A stretch of 64,000 bases of DNA from Coralliovum pocilloporae (GTDB taxonomy: Bacteria; Pseudomonadota; Alphaproteobacteria; Rhizobiales; Cohaesibacteraceae), in contig NZ_CP132542.1 in the NCBI RefSeq assembly GCF_030845175.1, positions 3,507,501 to 3,571,500 on the forward strand. Reading direction: 5' to 3'. Made by a program: the position numbers and the translations under genes. The notes beneath the pieces were generated by a model that saw only the letters and a list, made by a program, of their open reading frames with translations, was not told the DNA's origin and did not search any database. This document shows positions 18,492 to 27,199 of this stretch, one piece after another. Positions within the stretch are counted from its first letter, which is position 1, and each line of letters opens with the position of its first letter.

Positions 18492-19575
18492 TGCTGTTCT
18501 GGATTTCTACATCAATGCGAACATCCTGCTGGTGATCGCGTTCTCGGCCTGGCTTCTGATCAGGTTTGCTCTTCACCGAACATCACTCAGTCAGGCCTTC
18601 ACGTTCCAGCTTCAGGTCTTGAACGGCATGGTCTGGGCGCTTCTGCTCAGTCCCGTTTTCGTGCTGCTGTTCGGCCTCCTGCCAACATCATACTCACTCA
18701 ACCTGTCCGACTTCCTGGTCTCGCAATATCTGAACGGCGGCTTTGAAATGAAGCCCAGCGAATTTGAGGGCCTGATGGGCATGCGTGAGCAGCTGACGAC
18801 CCAGATGCTGGACGGTCAGACCATACTCAGCCAGCTTGTGGCCCTCGCCCTCGCATCCGGTTTTACGCTTTATGTCATCCGACTGGGCATCAGTGCTGCG
18901 CGGCTGCGGTCCCTGATCGCATGCAGCTATCACTGGCGTCGGTTCGGCAATCTTCATCTGCGGATTTCCGACAAGACCATCGTGCCGTTTTCTACCCGCA
19001 GTCTTGGCAGCCGCTATGTGGTGATCCCGACAGACATGCTGACGCGTCCGCATGATTTGAAAATCGCTCTGGAACATGAGTTCCAGCATTTTCGCCAGAA
19101 TGACATTGAATGGGAAATCGCAACCGAGCTGCTGCGTCCGTTCTTCTTCTGGAATCCGGTGTTCTACATCTGGAAAAACCAGATAGAACACCTGCGCGAA
19201 CTGGCCTGTGATCAGCAGGTGCTGGCGCGTGGGCATTTTGACGTCAAAGCCTATTGCGACTGCCTTCTGCGGGTATGTGATGCCAGCGTATCAGGGAACC
19301 GGAAAATGGTCTCCATGCCCCGTGTCGCTCTGGTCCAGATTGATCGGTCCGCACTCCTGCGCCGCCGTATTCTGTCTCTCTTCACCGCCAGCAAGAAACC
19401 GCTGCCACGCCATGTGGGCGGCCTGGTTATTCTACCCGCCATCCTGCTGGTCGCAGCCTCGGCCATTGCCATTCAGAAACCGGCTGACTGGAGCCAGGAT
19501 CGCCTGATGCTGTCATCCATCGTTAATCTGGAACGGCTGGAATATCGCAACAGGTTTGGAAGCCCGTATCCTTGA
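18478..19575 (+). CDS. M56 family (BlaR1-like) membrane metallopeptidase
   Basis: 365 residues from the ATG at 18478, which has GGAGAGGAGG upstream and overlaps the blaI-type gene. Membrane helices lie near residues 14-32, 48-68, 117-138 and about 306-328. The zinc protease motif is H200-EFQ-H204, followed by the ELACD block. After the last helix only about 37 residues remain, so the penicillin-binding sensor domain of true BlaR1 is absent; the signal sensed must differ. It should cut the BlaI-type repressor in the cytoplasm. Confidence 0.88.
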   Translation: MIQSDAVLDFYINANILLVIAFSAWLLIRFALHRTSLSQAFTFQLQVLNGMVWALLLSPVFVLLFGLLPTSYSLNLSDFLVSQYLNGGFEMKPSEFEGLMGMREQLTTQMLDGQTILSQLVALALASGFTLYVIRLGISAARLRSLIACSYHWRRFGNLHLRISDKTIVPFSTRSLGSRYVVIPTDMLTRPHDLKIALEHEFQHFRQNDIEWEIATELLRPFFFWNPVFYIWKNQIEHLRELACDQQVLARGHFDVKAYCDCLLRVCDASVSGNRKMVSMPRVALVQIDRSALLRRRILSLFTASKKPLPRHVGGLVILPAILLVAASAIAIQKPADWSQDRLMLSSIVNLERLEYRNRFGSPYP

Positions 19576-19591
19576 GGCAGTCGTAAGGGTG

Positions 19592-19612
19592 ACGGGTGGA
19601 TTATCCACCCGT
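19592..19612. repeat. Perfect hairpin at the blaR1/DUF6505 convergent junction
   Basis: ACGGGTGGA-TTA-TCCACCCGT, nine base pairs around a three-base loop that is the stop codon of the minus-strand gene. No T run is present on either side, so it may be a weak or factor-assisted terminator for the two converging transcripts. Confidence 0.5.
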
Positions 19613-20080
19613 ATCACCGTGAATGGCAAACTGATCCAGCCCGGCATCGCTTGACTTGATCGAGCGAAAACTCTCCCTGACGCCCGCATCAGTCAACTCG
19701 CGCTGAACGGTCAGCAGGGTATTCGGCTCATGCTCATCACAAAGATCCTGCATATGAGCCAGTTCCTCGAGTGCTACGCCACGTGCAGCCTCAACTGACG
19801 GAGCACCATAGACCCTGACAAAATGCTGCGCCAGAGCATCCGCAAGAGCCTCAAGCTCGAACGGCTCAATTTGTGTCACCGCCACGAAGGTCACCCGACC
19901 AAAGGTTTCAAGGCCCAGCCAGCCATTGGCAAAGGCCTGTCTTGCCTTGCCTTCCAGATCTCCATCTGTCCAGTTGGAGAATTCAAACCCGCCGGACAGG
20001 CACCATTCCCCGGTCCGGGCCGGAGAATGGAAGACATTCATGTCACTTTCATCGAAGTGAATAGCCCGCGCCAGTTTCAT
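19601..20080 (-). CDS. DUF6505 family protein of the formate dehydrogenase cluster
   Basis: 159 residues, no signal peptide or membrane helix, acidic overall. The sequence (start MKLARAIHFDESDMNVFHSP, then WCLSGGFEFSNW) fits the uncharacterised DUF6505 family, which I know from formate dehydrogenase gene neighbourhoods. Its start shares a base with the stop of the upstream ligase-like gene, so it belongs to the minus-strand unit DUF6494-mrp-ligase-DUF6505. No function can be given. Confidence 0.7.
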   Translation of the reverse strand: MKLARAIHFDESDMNVFHSPARTGEWCLSGGFEFSNWTDGDLEGKARQAFANGWLGLETFGRVTFVAVTQIEPFELEALADALAQHFVRVYGAPSVEAARGVALEELAHMQDLCDEHEPNTLLTVQRELTDAGVRESFRSIKSSDAGLDQFAIHGDTGG

Positions 20081-20784
20081 TACACACCCTCCAGCCGTGT
20101 CGACAATGGGATCAGACGCGTATCGTCTGACTGGCGCAGCAGCAAGCCGAAGCGCTCATCCAGTCCAAGAAAAACGCCCTGCTCTCCATCAACCTCGATA
20201 TCCTCGCCCAAGCCCTGGGCAAGACCACGCCATTCATCATGAATGCGGTTGAGCTCACCATCCTGCCAGTGATTGAGCCAGACCAATGTGTGACGCACCC
20301 AGCTCTCAAGCAATTGCTGAGGCTCAATTTCGGCACATCCTTCCAGATGCAGCACCGTCTGGTCCGGAACATCTCCAGGCGCATCTGTTGTCGGCAACAG
20401 AGGGACTTCCAGCCCGACGACCAGCCAATCCGGCTGCTCTTCCGGCATGCCGGTAGACGCAGCCATACGCAGACGACCACAGGACGCGCCATTGACCCGT
20501 ATTCCACCCTGCCAGTCCAGATGAACGGCCACTTCCGGCGGAGCAAGAGCGCCCAGCGCATTCTGAAACCCGATGCCGCAAACCGGCATCATGGATACGG
20601 CCTCTTCCAGCGCGACTTCAGGAGCAAACACAATGGCTGCCCCCAGCCGATCCGCTGCCAGATTATAGACGACAAGACCTGAATCGCAGCCAAGCACCGC
20701 CTGGGTACAGGCCTTTGCAAAGGGATCAATGCTGCCATCCACAGCCTGCCCGTGAAACAATGGAGGAAAGCTTGGCTCCGTCAC
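20080..20784 (-). CDS. Biotin/lipoate-protein ligase-like protein (DUF4444)
   Basis: 234 residues. Parts of the class II ligase fold are visible: the LGCDSGLVVYNLAADRLGAA start of the catalytic domain, VHLDWQGGIRVNGASCGRLR in place of the usual lysine-containing loop, and a C-terminal DUF4444-like beta domain (EWRGLAQGLGEDIEVDG then GVFLGLDERFGLLLR). Whether it attaches a cofactor is uncertain; no biotinyl or lipoyl carrier is nearby. It overlaps mrp by four bases and DUF6505 by one. Confidence 0.7.
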   Translation of the reverse strand: MTEPSFPPLFHGQAVDGSIDPFAKACTQAVLGCDSGLVVYNLAADRLGAAIVFAPEVALEEAVSMMPVCGIGFQNALGALAPPEVAVHLDWQGGIRVNGASCGRLRMAASTGMPEEQPDWLVVGLEVPLLPTTDAPGDVPDQTVLHLEGCAEIEPQQLLESWVRHTLVWLNHWQDGELNRIHDEWRGLAQGLGEDIEVDGEQGVFLGLDERFGLLLRQSDDTRLIPLSTRLEGV

Positions 20785-21878
20785 CCGAGATGCTCCTTCA
20801 CAAGCGCACTTGCCGTAGAGCGAAACACCTCAGCCTGCGTGGAATCCGGCTTGGAAACCACAATCGGTGCTCCACCATCCGCCGCCAGGCGAATATCCAG
20901 ATGAAGCGGAATTTCTGCCAGAAGCGGCACTCCGAGCTTTTCCGCCTCCGACGCCACACCGCCATGGCCGAAGACATGCTCCTCATGACCACATTGCGAG
21001 CAGATATGGGTCGACATGTTCTCGATCATGCCCAGGATCGAAGTTCCCATCTGGCGGAACATATCAATGCCTTTGCGCGCATCTATCAAGGCAACATCCT
21101 GTGGTGTGCTGACCACAATCGCCCCATCCACCTGGAATTTCTGGCAAAGCGTCATCTGCACGTCACCGGTTCCCGGCGGCAGATCGACAATCAGCACATC
21201 AAGAGCACCCCACTGAACCTGTGTCATCATCTGTTGCAAAGCACCCATCAGCATCGGCCCGCGCCAGACCACTGCCTGGTCATCATTGGTCATCAGACCG
21301 ATCGACATCATGGTGACGCCATGGTTCCTCATGGGCAGAATGGTCTTGCCATCCGGCGATGACGGCCGCCCGGAAACGCCCAGCATACGCGGCTGTGACG
21401 GTCCATAGACATCCGCATCAAGCAGGCCAACCCGTTGACCTTCTGCCGCCAGAGCACAGGCGAGGTTAGCGGAAACCGTCGATTTGCCGACGCCCCCCTT
21501 GCCGGACGCAATGGCAATGATCTTGCTGATCCCGGGAATGGCTTCAGGCCCCTTCGGTTCAGCCTGCCTGTGAGCCGGAGCAGCAGCAGCCTGTTGCGGG
21601 GCCTGCCCCTCGGCACTGTGGGCCGTCATGATGACGGAGGCTTTGGAAATACCCGCCATGGCCTTCAGCTTCATTTCCGCTTCAGCCCGGACAAATTCCA
21701 TTTTGCCCGCAGAGGCCGGATCAATCTCCAGAACAAGGCGCACCTCATCACCTTCAAGCGTCAACGCGCGCGTCAGACCGGCGGCAACCAGATTCTGATC
21801 GCTGACAGGGTCGGTAATGGATTTCAAGACGTTCAAGACGTCATCACGGGAAACTGCCACGTGCGTATTATCCTTCAA
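20781..21878 (-). CDS. mrp: Mrp/ApbC iron-sulfur cluster carrier ATPase
   Basis: 365 residues. An N-terminal MIP18-like domain (residues about 8-85) leads through a Gln/Ala/Pro-rich linker to a P-loop ATPase with a deviant Walker A, GKGGVGKSTVSANLA, followed by VGLLDADVYGPSQPRMLG and the cluster-binding CxxC in ICSQCGHEEH. Proteins of this family carry Fe-S clusters to target enzymes. Its place beside a formate dehydrogenase with many clusters suggests a maturation role, which is an inference. It overlaps both neighbours. Confidence 0.93.
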   Translation of the reverse strand: MKDNTHVAVSRDDVLNVLKSITDPVSDQNLVAAGLTRALTLEGDEVRLVLEIDPASAGKMEFVRAEAEMKLKAMAGISKASVIMTAHSAEGQAPQQAAAAPAHRQAEPKGPEAIPGISKIIAIASGKGGVGKSTVSANLACALAAEGQRVGLLDADVYGPSQPRMLGVSGRPSSPDGKTILPMRNHGVTMMSIGLMTNDDQAVVWRGPMLMGALQQMMTQVQWGALDVLIVDLPPGTGDVQMTLCQKFQVDGAIVVSTPQDVALIDARKGIDMFRQMGTSILGMIENMSTHICSQCGHEEHVFGHGGVASEAEKLGVPLLAEIPLHLDIRLAADGGAPIVVSKPDSTQAEVFRSTASALVKEHLG

Positions 21879-22062
21879 TCGTACCGGTCACTTCATGAGT
21901 GAGGTCCAGATCCTCAATGGTGAGCACAACCTTGGCGGAAAAGGTTTTGCCATTCACGGCATCAGCGCCCGCGTTACGGACAGCCTCCTCAATCGCCTGC
22001 TGGGATGTCACCCCCACCTGCTTGAGAAATTTTCTCATGGTCATATTCAGATTATCGCTCAT
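21868..22062 (-). CDS. DUF6494 family small protein
   Basis: 64 residues from the ATG at 22062, with GGAGG five bases upstream; two upstream in-frame starts are less well placed. One helix-rich half (MTMRKFLKQVGVTSQQAIEE) and one beta half (FSAKVVLTIEDLDLTHEVTG) are visible. This matches the small family DUF6494 that travels with the mrp and formate dehydrogenase accessory genes. It overlaps mrp by 11 bases. Function unknown. Confidence 0.72.
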   Translation of the reverse strand: MSDNLNMTMRKFLKQVGVTSQQAIEEAVRNAGADAVNGKTFSAKVVLTIEDLDLTHEVTGTIEG

Positions 22063-22152
22063 CATGTCCTCCCATGTAACCCTGCCCAAGGATTGACGAA
22101 CTGCAGCTGAGCCCCATACCCTGATACAAAACCAGAAAGGGAGAGAAGTGCA

Positions 22153-22908
22153 ATGCGTCTGATCCTGGCAACCGTTTTCTCTTTTCTTTTCAGTATTCTA
22201 TCTGCATTCTCAGCAGAAAAACGCTTTACTCTGTCAGCACCGGATGATCTGACCTCCAGCGGCTTTCTGAAACACATGCTACCGCGATTTTCACTGAAGA
22301 CAGGCATTCGCATCACCCTGTCCGAAGACGCAACTGCGGCCGATTTCATCATCAGCGACACGCCAGAAAGCACGTCCAGACCAATCTTCAGCGGCCTTTC
22401 GAAAACCTGGTATGCCAGCCTGCCAAATGCCGACAATACTCATGTGAAGCGCTTTCTTGACTGGCTGCTGTCGGATGTCGGCACCCGTACAATCACCAGC
22501 TATGCGCCGGACGGCACCGCGCTGTTTTCCCCGCCCAAGGCACAGAAGACCGTTATTGCCGAAGTGGAAATATCCGGAGACAAGGCCAAAGGCGAGGCTC
22601 TGTCCCTGACCCATTGTGGTCGCTGCCATGTGGTCAGTGCCAAGAACCGGATGAACGCAATCGGCTCCACCCCGTCTTTCGCTCTGCTCAGAACGTTCAA
22701 GGACTGGTCGGATCGGTTCGAGGCCTTCTATGCGCTGAAGCCCCATGGAGCGTTTACTCAGATCGAGGAGGTCACGGAACCGTTCAGCGATCAGTTGCCA
22801 CCGGCTATCGTACCGGTGGAAATGACCCTGGAGGACCTTGGCGCAATCCTCGCCTATGTGGCGACCATCAAGCCCGCCGACCTTGGAGCCCCGATACGTC
22901 ATCAATGA
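22153..22908 (+). CDS. Periplasmic c-type cytochrome fused to a shortened binding-protein domain
   Basis: 251 residues with a Sec signal peptide (residues 1-21). Residues 25-68 (SSGFLKHMLPRFSLKTGIRI) look like the first lobe of a tungstate/molybdate-binding protein of the TupA type, and residues 97-127 (VKRFLDWLLSDVG then SYAPDGTALF) like its C-terminal segment; the 150-odd residues normally between are gone. A class I cytochrome c follows: heme motif C155-GR-C158-H159 and a likely axial Met in PVEMTLEDLG. It probably passes electrons in the periplasm near formate dehydrogenase. It overlaps the polyferredoxin gene convergently by seven bases. Confidence 0.8.
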   Translation: MRLILATVFSFLFSILSAFSAEKRFTLSAPDDLTSSGFLKHMLPRFSLKTGIRITLSEDATAADFIISDTPESTSRPIFSGLSKTWYASLPNADNTHVKRFLDWLLSDVGTRTITSYAPDGTALFSPPKAQKTVIAEVEISGDKAKGEALSLTHCGRCHVVSAKNRMNAIGSTPSFALLRTFKDWSDRFEAFYALKPHGAFTQIEEVTEPFSDQLPPAIVPVEMTLEDLGAILAYVATIKPADLGAPIRHQ

Positions 22909-24863
22909 TCCTTGCGGGCGCTGCCGTTAAGATAATCCTCGGTCGTTCTGACACGCGGACGCTCACCGCCCATGAATGGATTATCTTCAGCATGATACTG
23001 GGCATTGACCCGGCAATTGTCACACATCTGGATCATCCGTGCGGCCTTCTCATTGACGAACATGGAATGTTTGCCCGCCAGTTTCTCGACCACCTTTTCA
23101 ACCGTTGAACGGACCCCGAAAAGCGCCCCACACTCTATGCAGGCAAAGGGCTCTTCCTCGTGCAGGACAACCTGCTCAAGTGCACTGTCATCCAGGTTCA
23201 GACGTGGTTCAAGCGTGATGGCGCTTTCCGGACAGACCGACTTACAAAGCCCGCATTGCAGACAGGCATCTTCCTGAAAGCGGAGCTGGGGCATATCCGG
23301 GTTGTCAACCAGAGCGCCTGACGGGCAGAGGGAAACACAGGACAGGCACAGCGTACAGGCATCCTTGTTCACGTTGATCCGCCCGTATGGCGCATTGTCT
23401 GGCAGCGGCACAACGGACTGATCGTCATGTATGGATTTGGCCACGAGCCGGGTGACCTGGCGCCGTGTTCCAAGCGGCAGCACAGACGCTGCCGCTTCAC
23501 GCTCCTCAGCCGGGTCATACAGTGCATCGCTCATACCGTCCGGATCACCTACATCCAGCAGTCGGATACGCCCTGCCCCGTCAATCGCCCGGGCCAGCTC
23601 TATCTCACCATCAAGCGCATCACGCTCTGTATCAGGCGCAGGCAGAACAGACACTTCAACAAAGCCACACCCCAGTGCGGCAAGCATCTCCGCGTGACCA
23701 AACCCGGCAATGGTTTCAAGCTCAAGAGGGATCACATCAACCGGCAGTCCTCGCCCGAACCGTGCGGCAAGCTGGATCATCTCCCGACCATGCTTGTCAT
23801 CACAGACCAGCAGCCGAGGCTGTTCACCACCGGCCTTTCGATAGGCCCTGGCCAGAACATCGATGCGTCGGAACAGAGCATCCACCGGAGGCGCATCATA
23901 GGTAATGGCACCCGACGGACAAACGGCAGAACAGGATCCGCACCCAGCACAAATCAGCGGATCAATAACAACATGCTCCCCGGCAGATGTGATCGCACCT
24001 GTCGGACAGACAGAAAGACATTTGGAACAGCCCGTTTTCTGCGCCCGTGAATGGGCACATATGCCTTCTTCAAGACGCACATAGAGCGGCTTTTCAAACG
24101 TTCCGACCATATGGGAAGCCTGCAGGATACAGCGCCCCACGGCCAGGCTGTCATCCGGATCAGCCCGCAGATAGCCATCCCGTTTTTCCCAGGCGGGGAG
24201 CAGTGGAGTCCCTCCTGTAAAATCAAGGATAATATCGCATTGGGATTGCCCGCCATTCCGTGGCGCTGTCAGAGCAAAGCCGCCATGGCCTCCGGGGTTA
24301 ACTTCCTGAAGAGCATCAATACGGATATCGAAATGACCCAATGTCCCCGTTGCCTTCACAAGACGTCCCCGGACCACATCAAAACGACGGTCAAACGGAA
24401 GCTCTTCTCCTTCATCAAGCAACACAGTTACACTGAGCAGGTCCGCCAGGTCAGTCGCTGCGCGCAGGGCAACGTCACCCTTGCCGAGAATGAGGCAGAG
24501 CCCTTCAGACACCACATCAACGGCCTTGGCAGTTGGCATTTCCAGGTTTGCTTCAGCAATCAGAGCGGCCATTTTGGGCACATTCGACCCCTGATCAGAG
24601 GTCCATCCGGCTCTGTCACGCAGGTCAACAAAGTCCGGACGGGGCCTGTCCAGCTCATCGGCCAGAGCCTCAAAACGGGCTTGCTCCTGTCCACAGGCAA
24701 TCATCACATCGCCCGTCATGATTTGTTCGGCAGCAGCATCCATCTGCTTGGTACAGAGGTCAGAGAAGCAGCGTGAACAACTCATATCCGTTACTGCGTC
24801 AAGCGCCTTTGAATCAACAGACTGACTCTCCGAACAATTACATAAAATCAATGTCTTGGACAT
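22902..24863 (-). CDS. Multi-cluster 4Fe-4S polyferredoxin-like protein
   Basis: 653 residues from the ATG at 24863 (MSKTLILCNCSESQ), which has GGGAG upstream. No signal peptide, so cytoplasmic. Four ferredoxin-type motifs are seen: CSKCLSVCPTGAI, CAGCGSCSAVCPSGAI, CTLCLSCVSLCPSGAL and CLQCGLCKSVCPESAI. A further CIECG...CDNC pair near the end looks like a metal ribbon, and the N-terminus has CNC and CSRC. The family occurs with DUF3305/DUF3306/TorD in formate dehydrogenase clusters; it may feed electrons or assist cofactor assembly. It is divergent from DUF3305. Confidence 0.85.
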   Translation of the reverse strand: MSKTLILCNCSESQSVDSKALDAVTDMSCSRCFSDLCTKQMDAAAEQIMTGDVMIACGQEQARFEALADELDRPRPDFVDLRDRAGWTSDQGSNVPKMAALIAEANLEMPTAKAVDVVSEGLCLILGKGDVALRAATDLADLLSVTVLLDEGEELPFDRRFDVVRGRLVKATGTLGHFDIRIDALQEVNPGGHGGFALTAPRNGGQSQCDIILDFTGGTPLLPAWEKRDGYLRADPDDSLAVGRCILQASHMVGTFEKPLYVRLEEGICAHSRAQKTGCSKCLSVCPTGAITSAGEHVVIDPLICAGCGSCSAVCPSGAITYDAPPVDALFRRIDVLARAYRKAGGEQPRLLVCDDKHGREMIQLAARFGRGLPVDVIPLELETIAGFGHAEMLAALGCGFVEVSVLPAPDTERDALDGEIELARAIDGAGRIRLLDVGDPDGMSDALYDPAEEREAAASVLPLGTRRQVTRLVAKSIHDDQSVVPLPDNAPYGRINVNKDACTLCLSCVSLCPSGALVDNPDMPQLRFQEDACLQCGLCKSVCPESAITLEPRLNLDDSALEQVVLHEEEPFACIECGALFGVRSTVEKVVEKLAGKHSMFVNEKAARMIQMCDNCRVNAQYHAEDNPFMGGERPRVRTTEDYLNGSARKDH

Positions 24864-25232
24864 GATTCTCCCGTGGTCTTCCATCTGGTTTTTTCGTTGT
24901 TTTTCAGGCGTTCCAGTTCGTCCAGCTAGTCATATTTGGACGAGGAGGTAAAGGCGTTTTTGCGATTCTTTTTCTGCCACAAGGCCGTATCCGGAGTGCC
25001 GTTTCAGCCCGTTTGGCGACATCACGAAACCCGGTAAAATCTGACTGAAAAATTCATCAAAGGACATTTCGTCCGCGCGGTTTAAAGGCCTGAAAAACCC
25101 CTGCCCATTTTGTCCACTTTCCAAAAAAAGGCCGAAATTTAGCCAAAAAGCGCTTTTCCGCCCTGCCTGTTTGAACTTAGTCTAATTCCAAACTACTGCG
25201 ACAGTTTGTCCTGGGGAGGACATGTAAGACAC
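24864..25232. promoter_or_regulatory. Divergent control region of the formate dehydrogenase cluster
   Basis: 369 bases between the polyferredoxin gene and DUF3305. Two inverted repeats stand out: TCGTCCA-N12-TGGACGA (24918-24943) and CAAACT-N8-AGTTTG (25189-25208), the latter 25 bases before the DUF3305 start. A TTGAAC at 25171-25176 might be a -35 element. The region is A+T-rich in its middle with no credible gene. The repeats could be targets of the response regulator at 33738. Confidence 0.45.
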
Positions 25233-25835
25233 ATGCAGGATCGCGACCAAGCGCAGGATCATGGCCAAAGCCAGTCCATTCCACTGGGCGTCGTTCTACG
25301 ACGGGCTCCAGGCGTAACCCGCTGGGCCAAATGGACCTGGAAAGCCGTGGCGGTTCTTCCCGGTGCTGGAGATGCTGACTGGGCTCCGCTGCGCGAAGAA
25401 GGCGACATCTCAGACTTCCACGCTGCAACACTCTCCCTCGAACTGTTCAGTGCAGAAACGGAAGCCTATCTTCATGGCCTCGCAGCCAACATCCCGGCAA
25501 TCTATGTGGTGATGCGCAAAACCTCCGCCGATCACGCTGCTCCGCTGGACGTTGTTCTGGTGACCGCGTCCCCATACGAGGCTCAAGACTATGCCGACAG
25601 CGGCGAGGAAATCGTCGAGAAAGTTGCCATGCCGGACGGGCTGATCGCCTGGATACAGGATTTTATCAATCAGCATCACGAAGAGGAAGTCTTCGTCAAA
25701 CGCCGCCGGGACAAGAAACGCATCGACCTGGTTGAAGATGGCATTGGTGATCCACGTATTCGTCAGATTTCAGATGTCTACCGCGCCCCACGCTCCAAAT
25801 CTGCGAGCAGAAACGGCAAGGAGCAGGTGCATTGA
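25233..25835 (+). CDS. DUF3305 family protein
   Basis: 200 residues from the ATG at 25233; the Shine-Dalgarno GGGAGGA is 12 bases upstream, slightly far. Soluble, with the conserved early block IPLGVVLRRAPGVTRWAKWT, then WKAVAVLPG and a basic tail (FVKRRRDKKRIDLVEDG). DUF3305 proteins are found with DUF3306, TorD and periplasmic formate dehydrogenases; the role is unknown but an accessory role in enzyme assembly is the usual guess. First gene of the plus-strand operon. Confidence 0.85.
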   Translation: MQDRDQAQDHGQSQSIPLGVVLRRAPGVTRWAKWTWKAVAVLPGAGDADWAPLREEGDISDFHAATLSLELFSAETEAYLHGLAANIPAIYVVMRKTSADHAAPLDVVLVTASPYEAQDYADSGEEIVEKVAMPDGLIAWIQDFINQHHEEEVFVKRRRDKKRIDLVEDGIGDPRIRQISDVYRAPRSKSASRNGKEQVH

Positions 25836-26512
25836 CAGAAGCAACTGATTTCTGGTCCCGCCGTAAGGCCCGTGTTCGCGAAGAACGCCTGAAGGAAGAG
25901 CAGGCCACAGAAGCGGAACGCCTTGAAGAAGAGCTTGCCCTTCGCGAACAGCAGACTGACGAAGAGATCCTTGCAGAGCTTGACCTCCCTGATCCTGACA
26001 GCCTGAAAGCGGGAGATGATTTCTCCGCATTCATGCAAAAGGCCGTACCGGATCGTCTGCGTCGCCGGGCTCTCAGGAAACTCTGGCTGAGCAATCCGGC
26101 CCTCGCCAATCTCGACGGGCTGCTTGATTACGGCGAAGACTTCACGGATTCAGCCAAGGTCATCGAAAATCTCCAGACCACCTATCAGGTTGGCAAGGGC
26201 ATGCTGAAACATATTCTGGCCATGGAAGAAGAGGAAGCCGCAGCAAAGGCAGCAGCTGAAAGCGAAGAGATAGAGAATCCGGACGAACTTCCGGAAGACG
26301 AGAACGGCGAAACCGCCGCCAACAATGACCTGGACGTTGCCTCTGAGTCTGAGGCCGGGGAAGAAGAACTCATACACGATGCTGCTGCCGAGCAGATGGC
26401 TCTGGAATCTGCTGCCCCAATGGAGTCAGCGGGTGAAAGTCTGCCTGATGATACAACTGATATCATAGCCCCTCGCCCCATCAGACGTATGCAGTTCGCC
26501 TACAGTTCATAA
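25832..26512 (+). CDS. DUF3306 family protein
   Basis: 226 residues starting at a TTG (25832) that overlaps the DUF3305 stop; AAGGAG lies nine bases upstream. It opens TEATDFWSRRKARVREER, a highly charged helix, followed by the conserved AVPDRLRRRALRKLWLSNP block. The last 80 residues are acidic, low-complexity and Ala/Glu-rich, probably disordered. It is the standard partner of DUF3305 in these operons. Function unknown. Confidence 0.87.
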   Translation: MTEATDFWSRRKARVREERLKEEQATEAERLEEELALREQQTDEEILAELDLPDPDSLKAGDDFSAFMQKAVPDRLRRRALRKLWLSNPALANLDGLLDYGEDFTDSAKVIENLQTTYQVGKGMLKHILAMEEEEAAAKAAAESEEIENPDELPEDENGETAANNDLDVASESEAGEEELIHDAAAEQMALESAAPMESAGESLPDDTTDIIAPRPIRRMQFAYSS

Positions 26513-26531
26513 CAAGAGAGACCCTGAGACC

Positions 26532-27140
26532 ATGCAAGCCGCCGATATCAAAGCCACCATTACCGAGGAAGACCAGCTCCGCGCTGATCTCTACAATTTC
26601 CTCGGGCTTATTCTGGCAAAGGCACCGGATGACAACCTGCTGGCACAGGTGGCCGGTCTCACGGGAGATGACACCGATCTCGGCAAAGGCATTACAGCGC
26701 TGGCCAGGATTGGCCGGATTACAAATCCTGCGGATGCGGAACGGGAGTTCAATGCGCTCTTTATCGGCCTCGGCCGCGGAGAGCTTCTGCCCTATGCCAG
26801 CTATTACCTGACCGGTTTTCTCAACGAGAAACCACTGGCAGTCCTGCGCCAGGAAATGGCTGACAGACGGATCACACGTTCGAAGGATGAATCAGACCCG
26901 GAAGACAAGATCAGCACCCTGATGGAAATCATGAGCGGTCTTATTACCGGTCGCTTTGGCTCCCCGGCTACGCTTGAGAGCCAGAAACTGTTTTTTGACC
27001 GCCATATCGGTCCCTGGGCCGGTCACTTTTTCTCAGATTTGGAAACAGCCAAGAGCTCGGTTTTCTATGCAGCCGTCGGCGTTGTCGGCAAGGCTTTCAT
27101 GGAAGTCGAACAGGAGGCATTCCGAATGACAACGGCCTGA
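26532..27140 (+). CDS. TorD family molybdoenzyme chaperone
   Basis: 202 residues, all-helical. The family signature is seen as REFNALFIGLGRGELLPYAS followed by YYLTGFLNEKPLAVLRQEM, then FFDRHIGPWAGHFFSDLE near the C-terminus. TorD-type chaperones hold a molybdoenzyme apoprotein and its twin-arginine signal until the cofactor is inserted; here the client should be FdhA. It starts 19 bases after DUF3306 and its TGA is followed by the TAT peptide gene. Confidence 0.92.
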   Translation: MQAADIKATITEEDQLRADLYNFLGLILAKAPDDNLLAQVAGLTGDDTDLGKGITALARIGRITNPADAEREFNALFIGLGRGELLPYASYYLTGFLNEKPLAVLRQEMADRRITRSKDESDPEDKISTLMEIMSGLITGRFGSPATLESQKLFFDRHIGPWAGHFFSDLETAKSSVFYAAVGVVGKAFMEVEQEAFRMTTA

Positions 27141-27199
27141 TGCCGTTTTCACCACCGATGGCTTTCGGGCCGTCACAACCCCACGGGAGGACTTACTCC

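Noticed and set aside
18694..19236. 180-codon minus-strand frame inside the BlaR1-like gene
   Set aside because: Antisense to a clear M56 peptidase; composition is that of a shadow frame.
24930..25124. 64-codon minus-strand frame in the fdh control region
   Set aside because: No Shine-Dalgarno, no domain, and it overlaps likely regulatory DNA.
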